Virus record (IMG/VR): IMGVR_UViG_3300031784_000203
Coordinates: 1-23,179 of that record
DNA length: 23,179 nucleotides
DNA from: a virus
Direction: 5' to 3' (one strand)
Both the position numbers and the translations under genes were made by a program. A model generated the notes under the pieces. That model had not been told where the DNA came from, ran no database searches, and saw nothing but the letters and a program-made list of their open reading frames with translations. Of this stretch, positions 12,096-18,528 are shown in pieces; position 1 is the first letter of the stretch, and the number at the start of each line of letters is the position of its first letter.

Positions 12096-12230
12096 ATGTC
12101 TAAGGTTGTTTATAGAGGTGTCGAGTATGACACCGAAATGCGTCGTCAAGCGCAACAGCAACAACAGCAACAGCCTCAACAATACGATGAAGCATATCGT
12201 GGCGTTAAATTCGTAAAGGAGTCTAAGTAA
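12096..12230 (+). CDS. DUF4278-like mini-protein with poly-Gln, 44 aa
   Basis: Good ribosome site (AAAGGAG) before ATG. The N-terminus VVYRGVEYD and the C-terminal YRGVKFVKE both show the Y-R-G-V pattern of DUF4278, a small family common in cyanobacteria. Between them is a Gln-rich stretch (QAQQQQQQQPQQ). The protein was too short for the usual gene-length cut-off, yet it stands behind one of the strongest promoters here with good translation signals, so it is probably abundant. Function unknown in host and phage. Confidence 0.8.
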   Translation: MSKVVYRGVEYDTEMRRQAQQQQQQQPQQYDEAYRGVKFVKESK

Positions 12231-12231
12231 A

Positions 12232-12333
12232 ATGAATACTTACTTTGTTCGTTATCTTAAGAAAAAAGCAAAGAAAGAAAAACTTCTATTAGCCGCACAA
12301 TTGAATATGGCAAAACGGCCACAAATTGCATAA
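12232..12333 (+). CDS. Basic mini-protein, 33 aa
   Basis: AAAGGAG (12215-12221) lies ten bases before the ATG, one base after the upstream stop. Sequence is MNTYFVRYLKKKAKKEKLLL, then AAQLNMAKRPQIA. A single basic amphipathic helix, likely co-translated with the DUF4278-like gene. I believe that pairing recurs in cyanophages. Function unknown. Confidence 0.7.
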   Translation: MNTYFVRYLKKKAKKEKLLLAAQLNMAKRPQIA

Positions 12334-12339
12334 GACTCT

Positions 12340-12365
12340 GGAGGATTGACAGTCCTCCTTTTTTT
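12340..12365 (+). terminator. Intrinsic terminator (loop holds TTGACA)
   Basis: GGAGGA (12340-12345) pairs with TCCTCC (12353-12358); the 7-base loop is TTGACAG; seven T follow (12359-12365). Ends the DUF4278 operon seven bases after its stop. Confidence 0.8.
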
Positions 12366-12374
12366 GTGTATAAT
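12346..12374 (+). promoter_or_regulatory. Consensus sigma70 promoter in terminator
   Basis: Perfect TTGACA (12346-12351) in the terminator loop, 17-bp spacer formed by the 3' stem and T-tract, perfect TATAAT (12369-12374). Predicted start near 12381, 15 bases before ATG 12396. Confidence 0.8.
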
Positions 12375-12395
12375 AGATGGGCACGAAACGAGTTC

Positions 12396-12584
12396 ATGAA
12401 TCCAGAAAAAATAAACCTAATCATCAAGAACATGGAGCTTTTAATTGAGTCACTTAAGCTCGAAATTAAAGAAGAAAAAGAAGAAGAAAATAAGTATACT
12501 ATAAAATTGGAAGAGCTTTTTTCGGCAGAAAAAAAAGAAGATCTTATAGATACTTATGAACCTGATTATTATGAGGAACGATAA
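12396..12584 (+). CDS. Coiled-coil acidic protein, 62 aa
   Basis: Start at 12396 follows the predicted transcript start; an in-frame GTG at 12366 overlaps the promoter and is unlikely. Long charged helix (IKNMELLIESLKLEIKEEKE) and an acidic aromatic end DTYEPDYYEER. Unknown function. Shares one base with the next gene (TAATG). Confidence 0.6.
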   Translation: MNPEKINLIIKNMELLIESLKLEIKEEKEEENKYTIKLEELFSAEKKEDLIDTYEPDYYEER

Positions 12585-12772
12585 TGTACGAAGAATTGAC
12601 TGCATTTGAAAGAGCACTTGCAAGATTTGGAGATAAAGTTCAATATGTCGTTGGTTTGGAGATTAGTGATAAAATTTCTCCGGAAACTGCATATCAAGAA
12701 ATTAAAGAAATGATAAAGGAATTAAAAAAACTTCGTAAAATTGAAAAGGACACCTGGGAGAATAATGAATGA
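12584..12772 (+). CDS. Unknown helical protein, 62 aa
   Basis: Reads MYEELTAFERALARFGDKVQ, then YVVGLEISDKISPETAYQEI and a Lys/Glu-rich helix. I believe this small protein precedes thyX in several cyanophages. The ATGA overlap with thyX suggests translational coupling. No known function. Confidence 0.65.
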   Translation: MYEELTAFERALARFGDKVQYVVGLEISDKISPETAYQEIKEMIKELKKLRKIEKDTWENNE

Positions 12773-13521
12773 AACCCATTAAAGCAAAAGATTTACTTGA
12801 ACTCGATAAGAACCTACAAGTAGTAGTTCTTCAATGTTATCCTGAACCAGAAAAAGTCATTTATCAAGCAGGTAAAGCCGACTATTCGGAAACTCCAATT
12901 CACTCCCAACAAATTCCATCTTCACATGAGTGTGGTGTATGGGTTGTGGATCGTCTCTTGAGTAATGAGAAAGGTCACTGGGGACCACTAGAACACCCTG
13001 CAATCACCTTCTCAGTGTCTGGATATGTCCACAATGTTGCGATGCAAGCAAGGACCCATAGAGTGGGCGTAAGCTTTGATGTTCAATCCCAACGATATAC
13101 TGGAAAGAGAGTCATTAAAGTTGCAAGTGGGGAACTCAAACCAGAAGATGTATTCTTTGTTCGTCCTCCTGGTTTCTATACCAATCGTTATGGTAAGAAG
13201 TATGATTGGACTCAAGAAGATTACCAAGACGAACTTGATTGGATTCTAGAAGGCTGTAAGCGTTATGCCGCAAAATATGAAAAAGGAATGTGTGAAGAAC
13301 ACATTAGGGATTATCTTGCACAAGCAATTCGTCAGAACTTTGTGGTTTCTTTTAACCTACGCTCTGTTCTTCATATTATGGATCTGCGTGCAAAGATGGA
13401 CGCCCAACTAGAAATACAGGCACTATGTGAACAGTTTGTTCCACATCTTCAAGAATGGGCACCAAATGTTTGGCAATATTATGAAGAAAAGCGTCTACAT
13501 CGTGCTCGGTTGAGTCCATAA
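12769..13521 (+). CDS. thyX: Flavin-dependent thymidylate synthase ThyX
   Basis: Makes dTMP from dUMP using FAD, NADPH and methylene-tetrahydrofolate. Family landmarks: HWGPLEHPAITFSVSG (70-85), the signature THRVGVSFDVQSQRY (96-110), where classical ThyX has RHRX7S, the C-terminal NLRSVLHIMDLR and a tail containing Gln-Leu-Glu-Ile-Gln. At 250 residues it is of normal length. The signature has one extra residue between the Arg98 and the second Ser107 (X8 rather than X7), a form I believe occurs in marine cyanobacteria and their phages. ThyX supports phage DNA synthesis and is a common cyanophage gene. The gene lies in a cluster with its own promoter at 12346-12374. Confidence 0.94.
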   Translation: MKPIKAKDLLELDKNLQVVVLQCYPEPEKVIYQAGKADYSETPIHSQQIPSSHECGVWVVDRLLSNEKGHWGPLEHPAITFSVSGYVHNVAMQARTHRVGVSFDVQSQRYTGKRVIKVASGELKPEDVFFVRPPGFYTNRYGKKYDWTQEDYQDELDWILEGCKRYAAKYEKGMCEEHIRDYLAQAIRQNFVVSFNLRSVLHIMDLRAKMDAQLEIQALCEQFVPHLQEWAPNVWQYYEEKRLHRARLSP

Positions 13522-13527
13522 TAAATA
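13520..13527 (+). promoter_or_regulatory. T4-late-like promoter box AATAAATA
   Basis: Overlaps the thyX stop and lies 24 bases before ATG 13551, the distance seen at other late-like boxes here. Confidence 0.45.
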
Positions 13528-13550
13528 ATATATCTTGAAATTTATAATTC

Positions 13551-13796
13551 ATGGCAATATATCCGATTGTTAATAAAGAAACGGGCGAGAAAAAAGTTGT
13601 TGAAATGAGTGTCCATGACATCACTCAATGGTACAAAGACAATCCAGAATGGCAAAGAGATTGGTCAGAGGGATGTGCAAGTCCAGGAGAAGTGGGGGAA
13701 TGGAAAGATCGCCTTGTGAATAAAAATCCAGGGTGGGGAGAAATCCTAAAAAAAGCCAATAAAGCTGGCGGAAGTAAATCACAAATGCAAATCTGA
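13551..13796 (+). CDS. Conserved small protein before phoH, 81 aa
   Basis: Begins MAIYPIVNKETGEKKVVEMS and has the aromatic segment WYKDNPEWQRDWSEGCA, then GEVGEWKDRLVNKNPGWGEI. The layout resembles small FmdB-like/zinc-ribbon-related phage proteins (short beta hairpin, NP-W motif, Pro-Gly-Trp near the end) but lacks the Cys pairs of a true FmdB ribbon. Conserved among T4-like cyanophages as far as I recall, next to phoH. Function unknown. Confidence 0.65.
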   Translation: MAIYPIVNKETGEKKVVEMSVHDITQWYKDNPEWQRDWSEGCASPGEVGEWKDRLVNKNPGWGEILKKANKAGGSKSQMQI

Positions 13797-13799
13797 TAT

Positions 13800-14561
13800 A
13801 TGGCAAGAAGGAAAAAGACTACAAATGACTATCAGCCTATTGGAGTTGGTATGACATCCAAGCAAATGAAAAGAAGGAAACCAATTAATTCCGAACTTCT
13901 TTTAGATATTGAACCTTTGACAGAAAATCAAAAAAGATTATTTGATTTTTATGATGAAGGTAAGCATCTAGTTGCATATGGAGCTGCTGGAACTGGAAAA
14001 ACATTTGTTCTTTTGTATAAAGCACTCCAAGAAGTGTTAAATGAAAAAAGTGCTTATGAAAAAATTTATATTATTCGTTCTTTAGTTCAAACTCGTGAGA
14101 TTGGATTTCTTCCTGGAGGACACGAAGATAAAAGTGCCTTATTTGAAATTCCATATAAGAACATGGTAAAATATATGTTCCAACTTCCTTCTGATGATGA
14201 TTTTGAGATGTTATATGGAAATCTTAAAGCACAAGAAACAATAAAGTTTTGGTCATCTAGTTTTCTAAGAGGAACTACTTTTGATAATTGTATTATCATA
14301 GTAGATGAATTCCAAAACATGAACGGACACGAACACGATTCTATTATCACTAGGGTCGGAGAAAATTGCAAAATCATGTTTAGTGGTGATGCATCCCAAA
14401 GTGATTTAATTCGCCAGAATGAAAAGAATGGAATACATGATTTCATGAGAGTTTTAAGTATCATGCCTTCTTTTGAAACAGTCGAATTTGGCATAGATGA
14501 TGTCGTTAGATCTGGTTTAGTAAAAGAATACTTAATAGCCAAGCACTCACTTGGTCTTTGA
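13800..14561 (+). CDS. phoH: PhoH-like P-loop ATPase
   Basis: A RecA/helicase-type ATPase. Walker A is GAAGTGKT (61-68) and Walker B IIIVDE (165-170), followed by FQNM as in PhoH proteins. Other landmarks are IIRSLVQTREIGFLPG (91-106) and the sensor-like MFSGDASQSDL. At 253 residues it is the compact phage form. phoH is very common in marine phages and linked to phosphate stress by name, but its actual role is unclear; nucleic-acid handling is likely. Basic N-terminus (ARRKK). The gene after it has its own consensus promoter overlapping the phoH stop. Confidence 0.93.
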   Translation: MARRKKTTNDYQPIGVGMTSKQMKRRKPINSELLLDIEPLTENQKRLFDFYDEGKHLVAYGAAGTGKTFVLLYKALQEVLNEKSAYEKIYIIRSLVQTREIGFLPGGHEDKSALFEIPYKNMVKYMFQLPSDDDFEMLYGNLKAQETIKFWSSSFLRGTTFDNCIIIVDEFQNMNGHEHDSIITRVGENCKIMFSGDASQSDLIRQNEKNGIHDFMRVLSIMPSFETVEFGIDDVVRSGLVKEYLIAKHSLGL

Positions 14562-14586
14562 CAACGCCATAAGAACCTGCTATAAT
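14558..14586 (+). promoter_or_regulatory. Consensus sigma70 promoter for replication block
   Basis: Perfect TTGACA (14558-14563, overlapping the phoH stop), 17-bp spacer, perfect TATAAT (14581-14586) with TG at the extended -10. Predicted start near 14593, before ATG 14610. Likely drives the nuclease, gp33, gp59 and DUF1825 genes together. Confidence 0.85.
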
Positions 14587-14609
14587 GGATGAAAGTTTTC
14601 TAAAAATGA

Positions 14610-15338
14610 ATGAGTAATCCTTTAATTGATAAGTGGAATTCGATCAATCGAAAAAAATTTAATCATATTGACATTAATCTTCCAGCACTAGAAAGGGAAA
14701 CGATTGACGGAATTCGTTATTATAAGATTCCGAGCGAAAACGAGTTAAAAAAATTTGTTTCCGTTACTTCTGTAACATCACATTATAACAAAGAAAAATT
14801 TGCCAGTTGGCGGAAAAGGGTAGGGGAAGAAAAAGCAAATCAGATTACAAAAGCAGCAACAACTCGTGGTACTGCGATGCACTCTTTAATTGAGAGTTAC
14901 ATTTTAAATGAAGATTTACCATCCGCCGATCCTCTACCGAAGTTTCTTTTCGATATCGCAAAATCTGAATTAGACAAAATTGACAATATCATTGCAATTG
15001 AGCGTTCACTTTATAGTGACTATTTTAAAATTGCAGGCACAGTAGATACTATCGCCGATTATGATGGTAAACTGAGTATTATCGATTACAAATCATCTGA
15101 AAAACCAAAACCTAGAGAGTGGATTGAAAACTACTTTGTTCAGGCCGCAGCATATTGTTTTATGCTCAAAGAATTAACAGGAAAAGAAGTAGAACAACTT
15201 GTGATTATCATGTCATGTGAAAATGGAGAAGTCGTCACTTACATTGAAACTGACATCGAAAAATATATTAAACTTCTTGTAAAATATGTAAAAAAATTCA
15301 CCTACGATAAATTAAAAGAATATGAATCAATCAGATGA
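14610..15338 (+). CDS. PD-(D/E)XK exonuclease, RecB/Cas4-like fold
   Basis: Core motifs in order: TRGTAMHSLIESY (85-97), the supporting Glu131 in AIERSLYS, AGTVDTIADYDGKL with Asp146, IIDYKSS with Asp159 and Lys161, and QAAAY (178-182) of the RecB-type QxxxY box. This is the layout of RecB-family nucleases found in many T4-like cyanophages, probably acting on DNA ends in recombination or host-DNA degradation. Exact substrate unknown. It sits with helicase loader and ssDNA-binding genes, and its end overlaps gp33 by 17 bases. Confidence 0.85.
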   Translation: MSNPLIDKWNSINRKKFNHIDINLPALERETIDGIRYYKIPSENELKKFVSVTSVTSHYNKEKFASWRKRVGEEKANQITKAATTRGTAMHSLIESYILNEDLPSADPLPKFLFDIAKSELDKIDNIIAIERSLYSDYFKIAGTVDTIADYDGKLSIIDYKSSEKPKPREWIENYFVQAAAYCFMLKELTGKEVEQLVIIMSCENGEVVTYIETDIEKYIKLLVKYVKKFTYDKLKEYESIR

Positions 15339-15585
15339 GTTAAAAAAAGAGTTCCAAAAAAAGTTTCTGTGCCAAGATAAATTTGCCCAAGAAATAGAAT
15401 CTTTGGTAAAAGAAAATCCTGAGTATAATTATATCACTGCAATTGTCCAATATTGTGAAGCTAACAGTATTGATGTCGAATCGATTTCGAAACTAATTTC
15501 TAAGCCATTAAAAGAAAAACTTAAATGTGATGCAATCGAATTGAATTTTCTCAAGAAAACATCTAAAGCTAAACTTCCTTTATGA
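15322..15585 (+). CDS. 33: Late-transcription coactivator gp33
   Basis: T4 gp33 bridges host RNA polymerase and the sliding clamp so that gp55-bearing polymerase recognises late promoters. The homology shows in YNYITAIVQYCEANSIDVES and ISKLISKPLKEKLKCDAIEL, which parallel the T4 segment with its E-A-T, EENSI, F-I-P and EKIQSEA pattern. The C-terminus ends KAKLPL, comparable to the clamp-binding hydrophobic end of T4 gp33. Length 87 against about 112 in T4. The presence of gp33 fits the late-like boxes found across the window. Overlaps neighbours at both ends (17 and 4 bases). Confidence 0.85.
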   Translation: MNQSDELKKEFQKKFLCQDKFAQEIESLVKENPEYNYITAIVQYCEANSIDVESISKLISKPLKEKLKCDAIELNFLKKTSKAKLPL

Positions 15586-16181
15586 CCAAAGTGACTCCTC
15601 ACGAAACTTACAAACAGTATCTTGCTTTAAAACATCATTTTACTAGTGACACTTATGATTATTTTAAATACTGTGGAAAAATAAAGGCATCTATAGAGTC
15701 ATTTAATAAAAGAAAAGATCGGTTGTTCTTTGAAAAATTATCAAGACAGAAAAAAGATGAAGAAATTGTAGACTTTTTTGTTTCTAATTTTGTTTCTTCC
15801 ACTGATCCCACATCTCTTTGGATTGGCGATATCATTAAAAATGGAAACGATACTTATACTGAATGGAAGAAAAAAAGGCAATCTTTGGCATATGTATTTG
15901 AAGACGACTTGAAGAATACATTTCAAGAAGGCCATCTTTTGGAATATCTAGAAATTAAGAATAACAAGCATCCAAAAATTTTAAAGGCATATTTGTCCGG
16001 AAATTTATCGTTAGAGACAATGGTAGTGCTAGATCAAATGTTAAATTACAGGAAAAAATTTGATGACGGCCTTCTTGATCCGGTTTGGGAATTGATTTCT
16101 AAAAAAATCAAAAATTATTCGCCTTTTCTTTCCATTGATTTGGATAAATACAAGAACATTTTAAGAAAAGTATTGCTGTGA
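15582..16181 (+). CDS. 59: Helicase loader gp59
   Basis: In T4, gp59 loads the gp41 helicase onto gp32-covered forks. Similarity is clear along the N-terminal half: YKQYLALKHHF, YDYFKYCGKIKASIESFNKR, DRLFFEKLSRQ, VDFFVSNFVSS and LWIGDI match T4 gp59 segments in the same order. The C-terminus (SLETMVVLDQMLNY) also fits. 199 residues against 217 in T4. ATGA overlap with gp33. It lies two genes before its partner gp32, the standard T4 neighbourhood. Confidence 0.88.
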   Translation: MTKVTPHETYKQYLALKHHFTSDTYDYFKYCGKIKASIESFNKRKDRLFFEKLSRQKKDEEIVDFFVSNFVSSTDPTSLWIGDIIKNGNDTYTEWKKKRQSLAYVFEDDLKNTFQEGHLLEYLEIKNNKHPKILKAYLSGNLSLETMVVLDQMLNYRKKFDDGLLDPVWELISKKIKNYSPFLSIDLDKYKNILRKVLL

Positions 16182-16510
16182 CATTTTTTAGTTCAGATAT
16201 AGTAAGAACCGAATTAAAAGAAATTGGATTTTTACAAGAAAGAATATCATCTAGTATTCTTTCTTTTCAAGAAATGAATAAAGAAGAGAAGATAAATCAC
16301 ATAAAAATGTTGGAAGAGTTGCTTGAAAAGCAAAGAATATTGTATACTAGATTGAGTTTATCGGACGATCCAAATGCCATTGATATGAAACGCAAACTTG
16401 ACGATTCAATGAAGATATTTGGATTTTCTTCGGAGATGAAAATCAATGATGTATTTAAGAACATGATTGGTTTAATAGAGGAAGCCAAAAGCCAGTTGCA
16501 GGACGAGTGA
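16178..16510 (+). CDS. DUF1825-like protein, 110 aa
   Basis: Starts with GTG in a GTGA overlap with gp59. The sequence FFSSDIVRTELKEIGFLQER, MLEELLEKQRILYTRLSLSD, DPNAIDMKRKL and FGFSSEMK resembles DUF1825, a family present in most cyanobacteria and cyanophages (central pattern L-L-E-K-Q-R-x-L-Y-x-R-x-x-L-S). Helical, probably oligomeric. The function is unknown. Its fixed place between gp59 and gp32 suggests a replication or recombination role, but that is inference. The -35 of the gp32 promoter lies in its 3' end. Confidence 0.7.
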   Translation: MTFFSSDIVRTELKEIGFLQERISSSILSFQEMNKEEKINHIKMLEELLEKQRILYTRLSLSDDPNAIDMKRKLDDSMKIFGFSSEMKINDVFKNMIGLIEEAKSQLQDE

Positions 16511-16524
16511 CCCTGTGCTATAAT
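16496..16524 (+). promoter_or_regulatory. Promoter of gene 32
   Basis: TTGCAG (16496-16501), 17-bp spacer, TATAAT (16519-16524) with the extended -10 TGTGCTATAAT (16514-16524). Predicted start near 16531, exactly where the leader hairpin begins. Confidence 0.75.
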
Positions 16525-16531
16525 ATGGCCA

Positions 16532-16558
16532 TGGGCTTGGGAACCCCAAAGTCGCCCA
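16532..16558 (+). promoter_or_regulatory. Hairpin in gene 32 leader, candidate operator
   Basis: Two stacked helices: TGGGC (16532-16536) with GCCCA (16554-16558), and directly inside TTGGG (16537-16541) with CCCAA (16545-16549), loop of 3, and a 4-base bulge AGTC on the 3' side. It is placed at the very 5' end of the predicted mRNA, 23 bases before the ATG. T4 gene 32 is autoregulated through a 5' leader structure; a similar role here is inferred. Confidence 0.55.
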
Positions 16559-16581
16559 GTATCCATCGTATCAACCGCAAC

Positions 16582-17502
16582 ATGAATTTTAAAGATCTTA
16601 AGAAGCAATCTTCACTTGGTAGTCTAACCGAAAAGCTTCTCAAAGAAGCAGAAAAAATGGGATCCAACAATACTGGAGACAATCCCAACCTTTTCAAACT
16701 AGAAACGGATAAGGCAGGTAATGGTCGCGCAGTAATTCGTTTTCTTCCTGCTCCTCCCAATGAAGACCTTCCGTTCGTAAAACTATATAACCATGGTTTC
16801 CAAGTCAATGGACGCTGGTTTATCGACAACTGTCCAACCACTCTTGGCGAAGAATGCTGTGTATGTCGTTCTAATGGAGAGCTATGGAACTCTGGTCTAG
16901 ATTCTGACAAAGAAGTAGCACGAGCACGAAAGCGTAAACTTAGTTATTATGCCAATGTTTACATCGTAAGCAATCCAGCAGATCCTTCACTTGAAGGCCA
17001 AGTTAAAATCTTCCGCTTTGGCGCAAAAGTATTTGATAAAATCAAAGCCTCAATGAAGCCAGAATTCGAAGATGATCCAGCAATCGATCCCTTTGACCTT
17101 TGGGCTGGTGCTAACTTCCGTCTTCGTGTAAAGCAAGTGGCTGGTTATCCAAATTATGACGATAGCGTATTTGAATCTCCATCATCACTTCTCAATGGAG
17201 ACGACGAAAGGCTAGAAGAACTTTGGAAGAATGAGCACTCTCTCCAAGAACTCATTTCTAGGGAAAAGTTCAAAGCTCCAGAAGAGCTACAGAAGCGTCT
17301 TGATTATGTACTAGGAACTAATTCAGCTTCATCTAAATCTATTCGTGAGCAAGAAGATGAACTAGAATCTTTGGTACAGTCGGCAGAAACCGATATCATG
17401 AAAGAACTAGAAGAATCTTACTCTCGCAGTAAGTCGTCTCCTATCACAGAAGACGAAGATGAAGACGATGCACTATCATACTTCAGTAAACTAGCAGAAT
17501 GA
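16582..17502 (+). CDS. 32: Single-stranded DNA-binding protein gp32
   Basis: Coats ssDNA at replication forks and in recombination. The start MNFKDLKKQSSLGSLTEKL matches the basic N-terminal cooperativity segment; in-frame upstream starts (16507, 16531) lie at or before the predicted transcript start. The zinc site is His71-x12-Cys84-x7-Cys92-x2-Cys95, close to T4's H64, C77, C87, C90. The OB-fold core follows (YYANVYIVSNPADPSLEGQV, IFRFGAKVFDKI). The C-terminus is acidic (EDEDEDDALSYFSKLAE), as needed for partner contacts with gp59 and others. 306 residues, T4 has 301. No Shine-Dalgarno site before the ATG, which is odd for an abundant protein. Terminator follows. Confidence 0.95.
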   Translation: MNFKDLKKQSSLGSLTEKLLKEAEKMGSNNTGDNPNLFKLETDKAGNGRAVIRFLPAPPNEDLPFVKLYNHGFQVNGRWFIDNCPTTLGEECCVCRSNGELWNSGLDSDKEVARARKRKLSYYANVYIVSNPADPSLEGQVKIFRFGAKVFDKIKASMKPEFEDDPAIDPFDLWAGANFRLRVKQVAGYPNYDDSVFESPSSLLNGDDERLEELWKNEHSLQELISREKFKAPEELQKRLDYVLGTNSASSKSIREQEDELESLVQSAETDIMKELEESYSRSKSSPITEDEDEDDALSYFSKLAE

Positions 17503-17505
17503 ACT

Positions 17506-17530
17506 AAAGGAGCCCAATGGCTCCTTTTTT
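17506..17530. terminator. Bidirectional terminator between gp32 and gp53
   Basis: Perfect 9-bp stem aaaggagcc (17506-17514) and ggctccttt (17519-17527), loop caat, six T at 17525-17530. Strong for plus-strand transcripts. On the minus strand only three U would follow, so stopping gp53 transcripts may be weaker. Confidence 0.85.
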
Positions 17531-17531
17531 A

Positions 17532-18527
17532 TTACATTAATCTTATATTTTCTCCACGCTTCAATCTTTCATTGATGTATTGTTGTCCACCTTCTTTATA
17601 AGGATAATTTACTTCTACATCATTCAATATCACATTCAGATAATTCTGTTTTAGTACGAATATATTTCTTTTATCTTCTTCTATTTTAATTTCATACTCA
17701 TAATTAGTGACTGGACTTAATATCTGCGATACTGGAATATTTACTGTCGTTTTTGTGTCGGAGTCATAATACTGATAATAGTAAAGACTTCCTTGAGGAA
17801 CTTCCTTGTATGGAATGTATCCAACTTTTTCGTTTCCAGATAAGTCTGGTTGATTTTGAGTCTTTGTAGTAGAATTTCTGCATCTAAATGAATTCACTTG
17901 TCCATCTATATTTTCTATCAATTCTATGATTTCATACTCTCCATTGAAACTAGAATTTCCAACATTATAGATTTCTATTTCATCTCCAATTCTCAAATTG
18001 ACTATTGGTTCGTTTACTATAACATAAGTCAAATCTTCATCAAAGTAATGGAAAATGTAGTTGATTTTAATTTCAACTCCTGTTATAAAGTTTCCATTAT
18101 TGCTCCAGGAGTCGTCAAGTATCAATCCTTCTCTTAACAGAATTGCGCCTGAAGATGTTCTCAATTCTTTGGTTTCATAATGATGTATGCCATTGTAAAG
18201 ATTATCATAAGATCCATACCTTTCTAAAAGAATTTTATCAAATGTAGACTGTGCTAATGGCCATTCTGTTTGAATGTTTAAAATATTATTTGAAAGTAAT
18301 ATAACCCAGTCTAAAGTTTCATCGCCATATAGTTTATATGCAACATTATCTGGTCTCTCGTCACCAATGATTTTGTACTTCGTGAAGTACTGGAGACTCC
18401 CAAAGATATCCTCACGAAGTTTCCCACGCTTAAAAAGATTTTTTACTGGAATATAATCTGATATTTTTGCGTCTGGTAAACGACTTACATAATCGAAATC
18501 TGGTATTCCGCGAAAGTATGATGCCAT
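17532..18527 (-). CDS. 53: Baseplate wedge subunit gp53
   Basis: Structural protein of the tail baseplate wedge. The N-terminus shows the gp53 features MASYFRGIPDFDYVSRL, TKYKIIGDERPDNVAYKLYG and LDWVILLSNNI, parallel to T4 gp53's R-P-E-x-L-A, I-Y-G and Y-W-V-L-L. A middle beta-rich insertion (about 140-260) makes it longer (331 against 196 in T4). The C-terminal part returns to Tyr-rich strands with a final RLKRGENIRLM. It follows gp48 with a one-base gap on the same strand, so the two are co-transcribed. Convergent with gp32. Confidence 0.88.
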   Translation of the reverse strand: MASYFRGIPDFDYVSRLPDAKISDYIPVKNLFKRGKLREDIFGSLQYFTKYKIIGDERPDNVAYKLYGDETLDWVILLSNNILNIQTEWPLAQSTFDKILLERYGSYDNLYNGIHHYETKELRTSSGAILLREGLILDDSWSNNGNFITGVEIKINYIFHYFDEDLTYVIVNEPIVNLRIGDEIEIYNVGNSSFNGEYEIIELIENIDGQVNSFRCRNSTTKTQNQPDLSGNEKVGYIPYKEVPQGSLYYYQYYDSDTKTTVNIPVSQILSPVTNYEYEIKIEEDKRNIFVLKQNYLNVILNDVEVNYPYKEGGQQYINERLKRGENIRLM

Positions 18528-18528
18528 T

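Noticed and set aside
13541-13551. TATAAT directly before ATG 13551 as a promoter
   Set aside because: No -35 at proper spacing and the start codon would fall before the transcript start; the late-like box at 13520 explains the gene better.
14087-14542. 151-codon minus-strand frame
   Set aside because: Antisense to phoH, which has intact Walker motifs in this interval.
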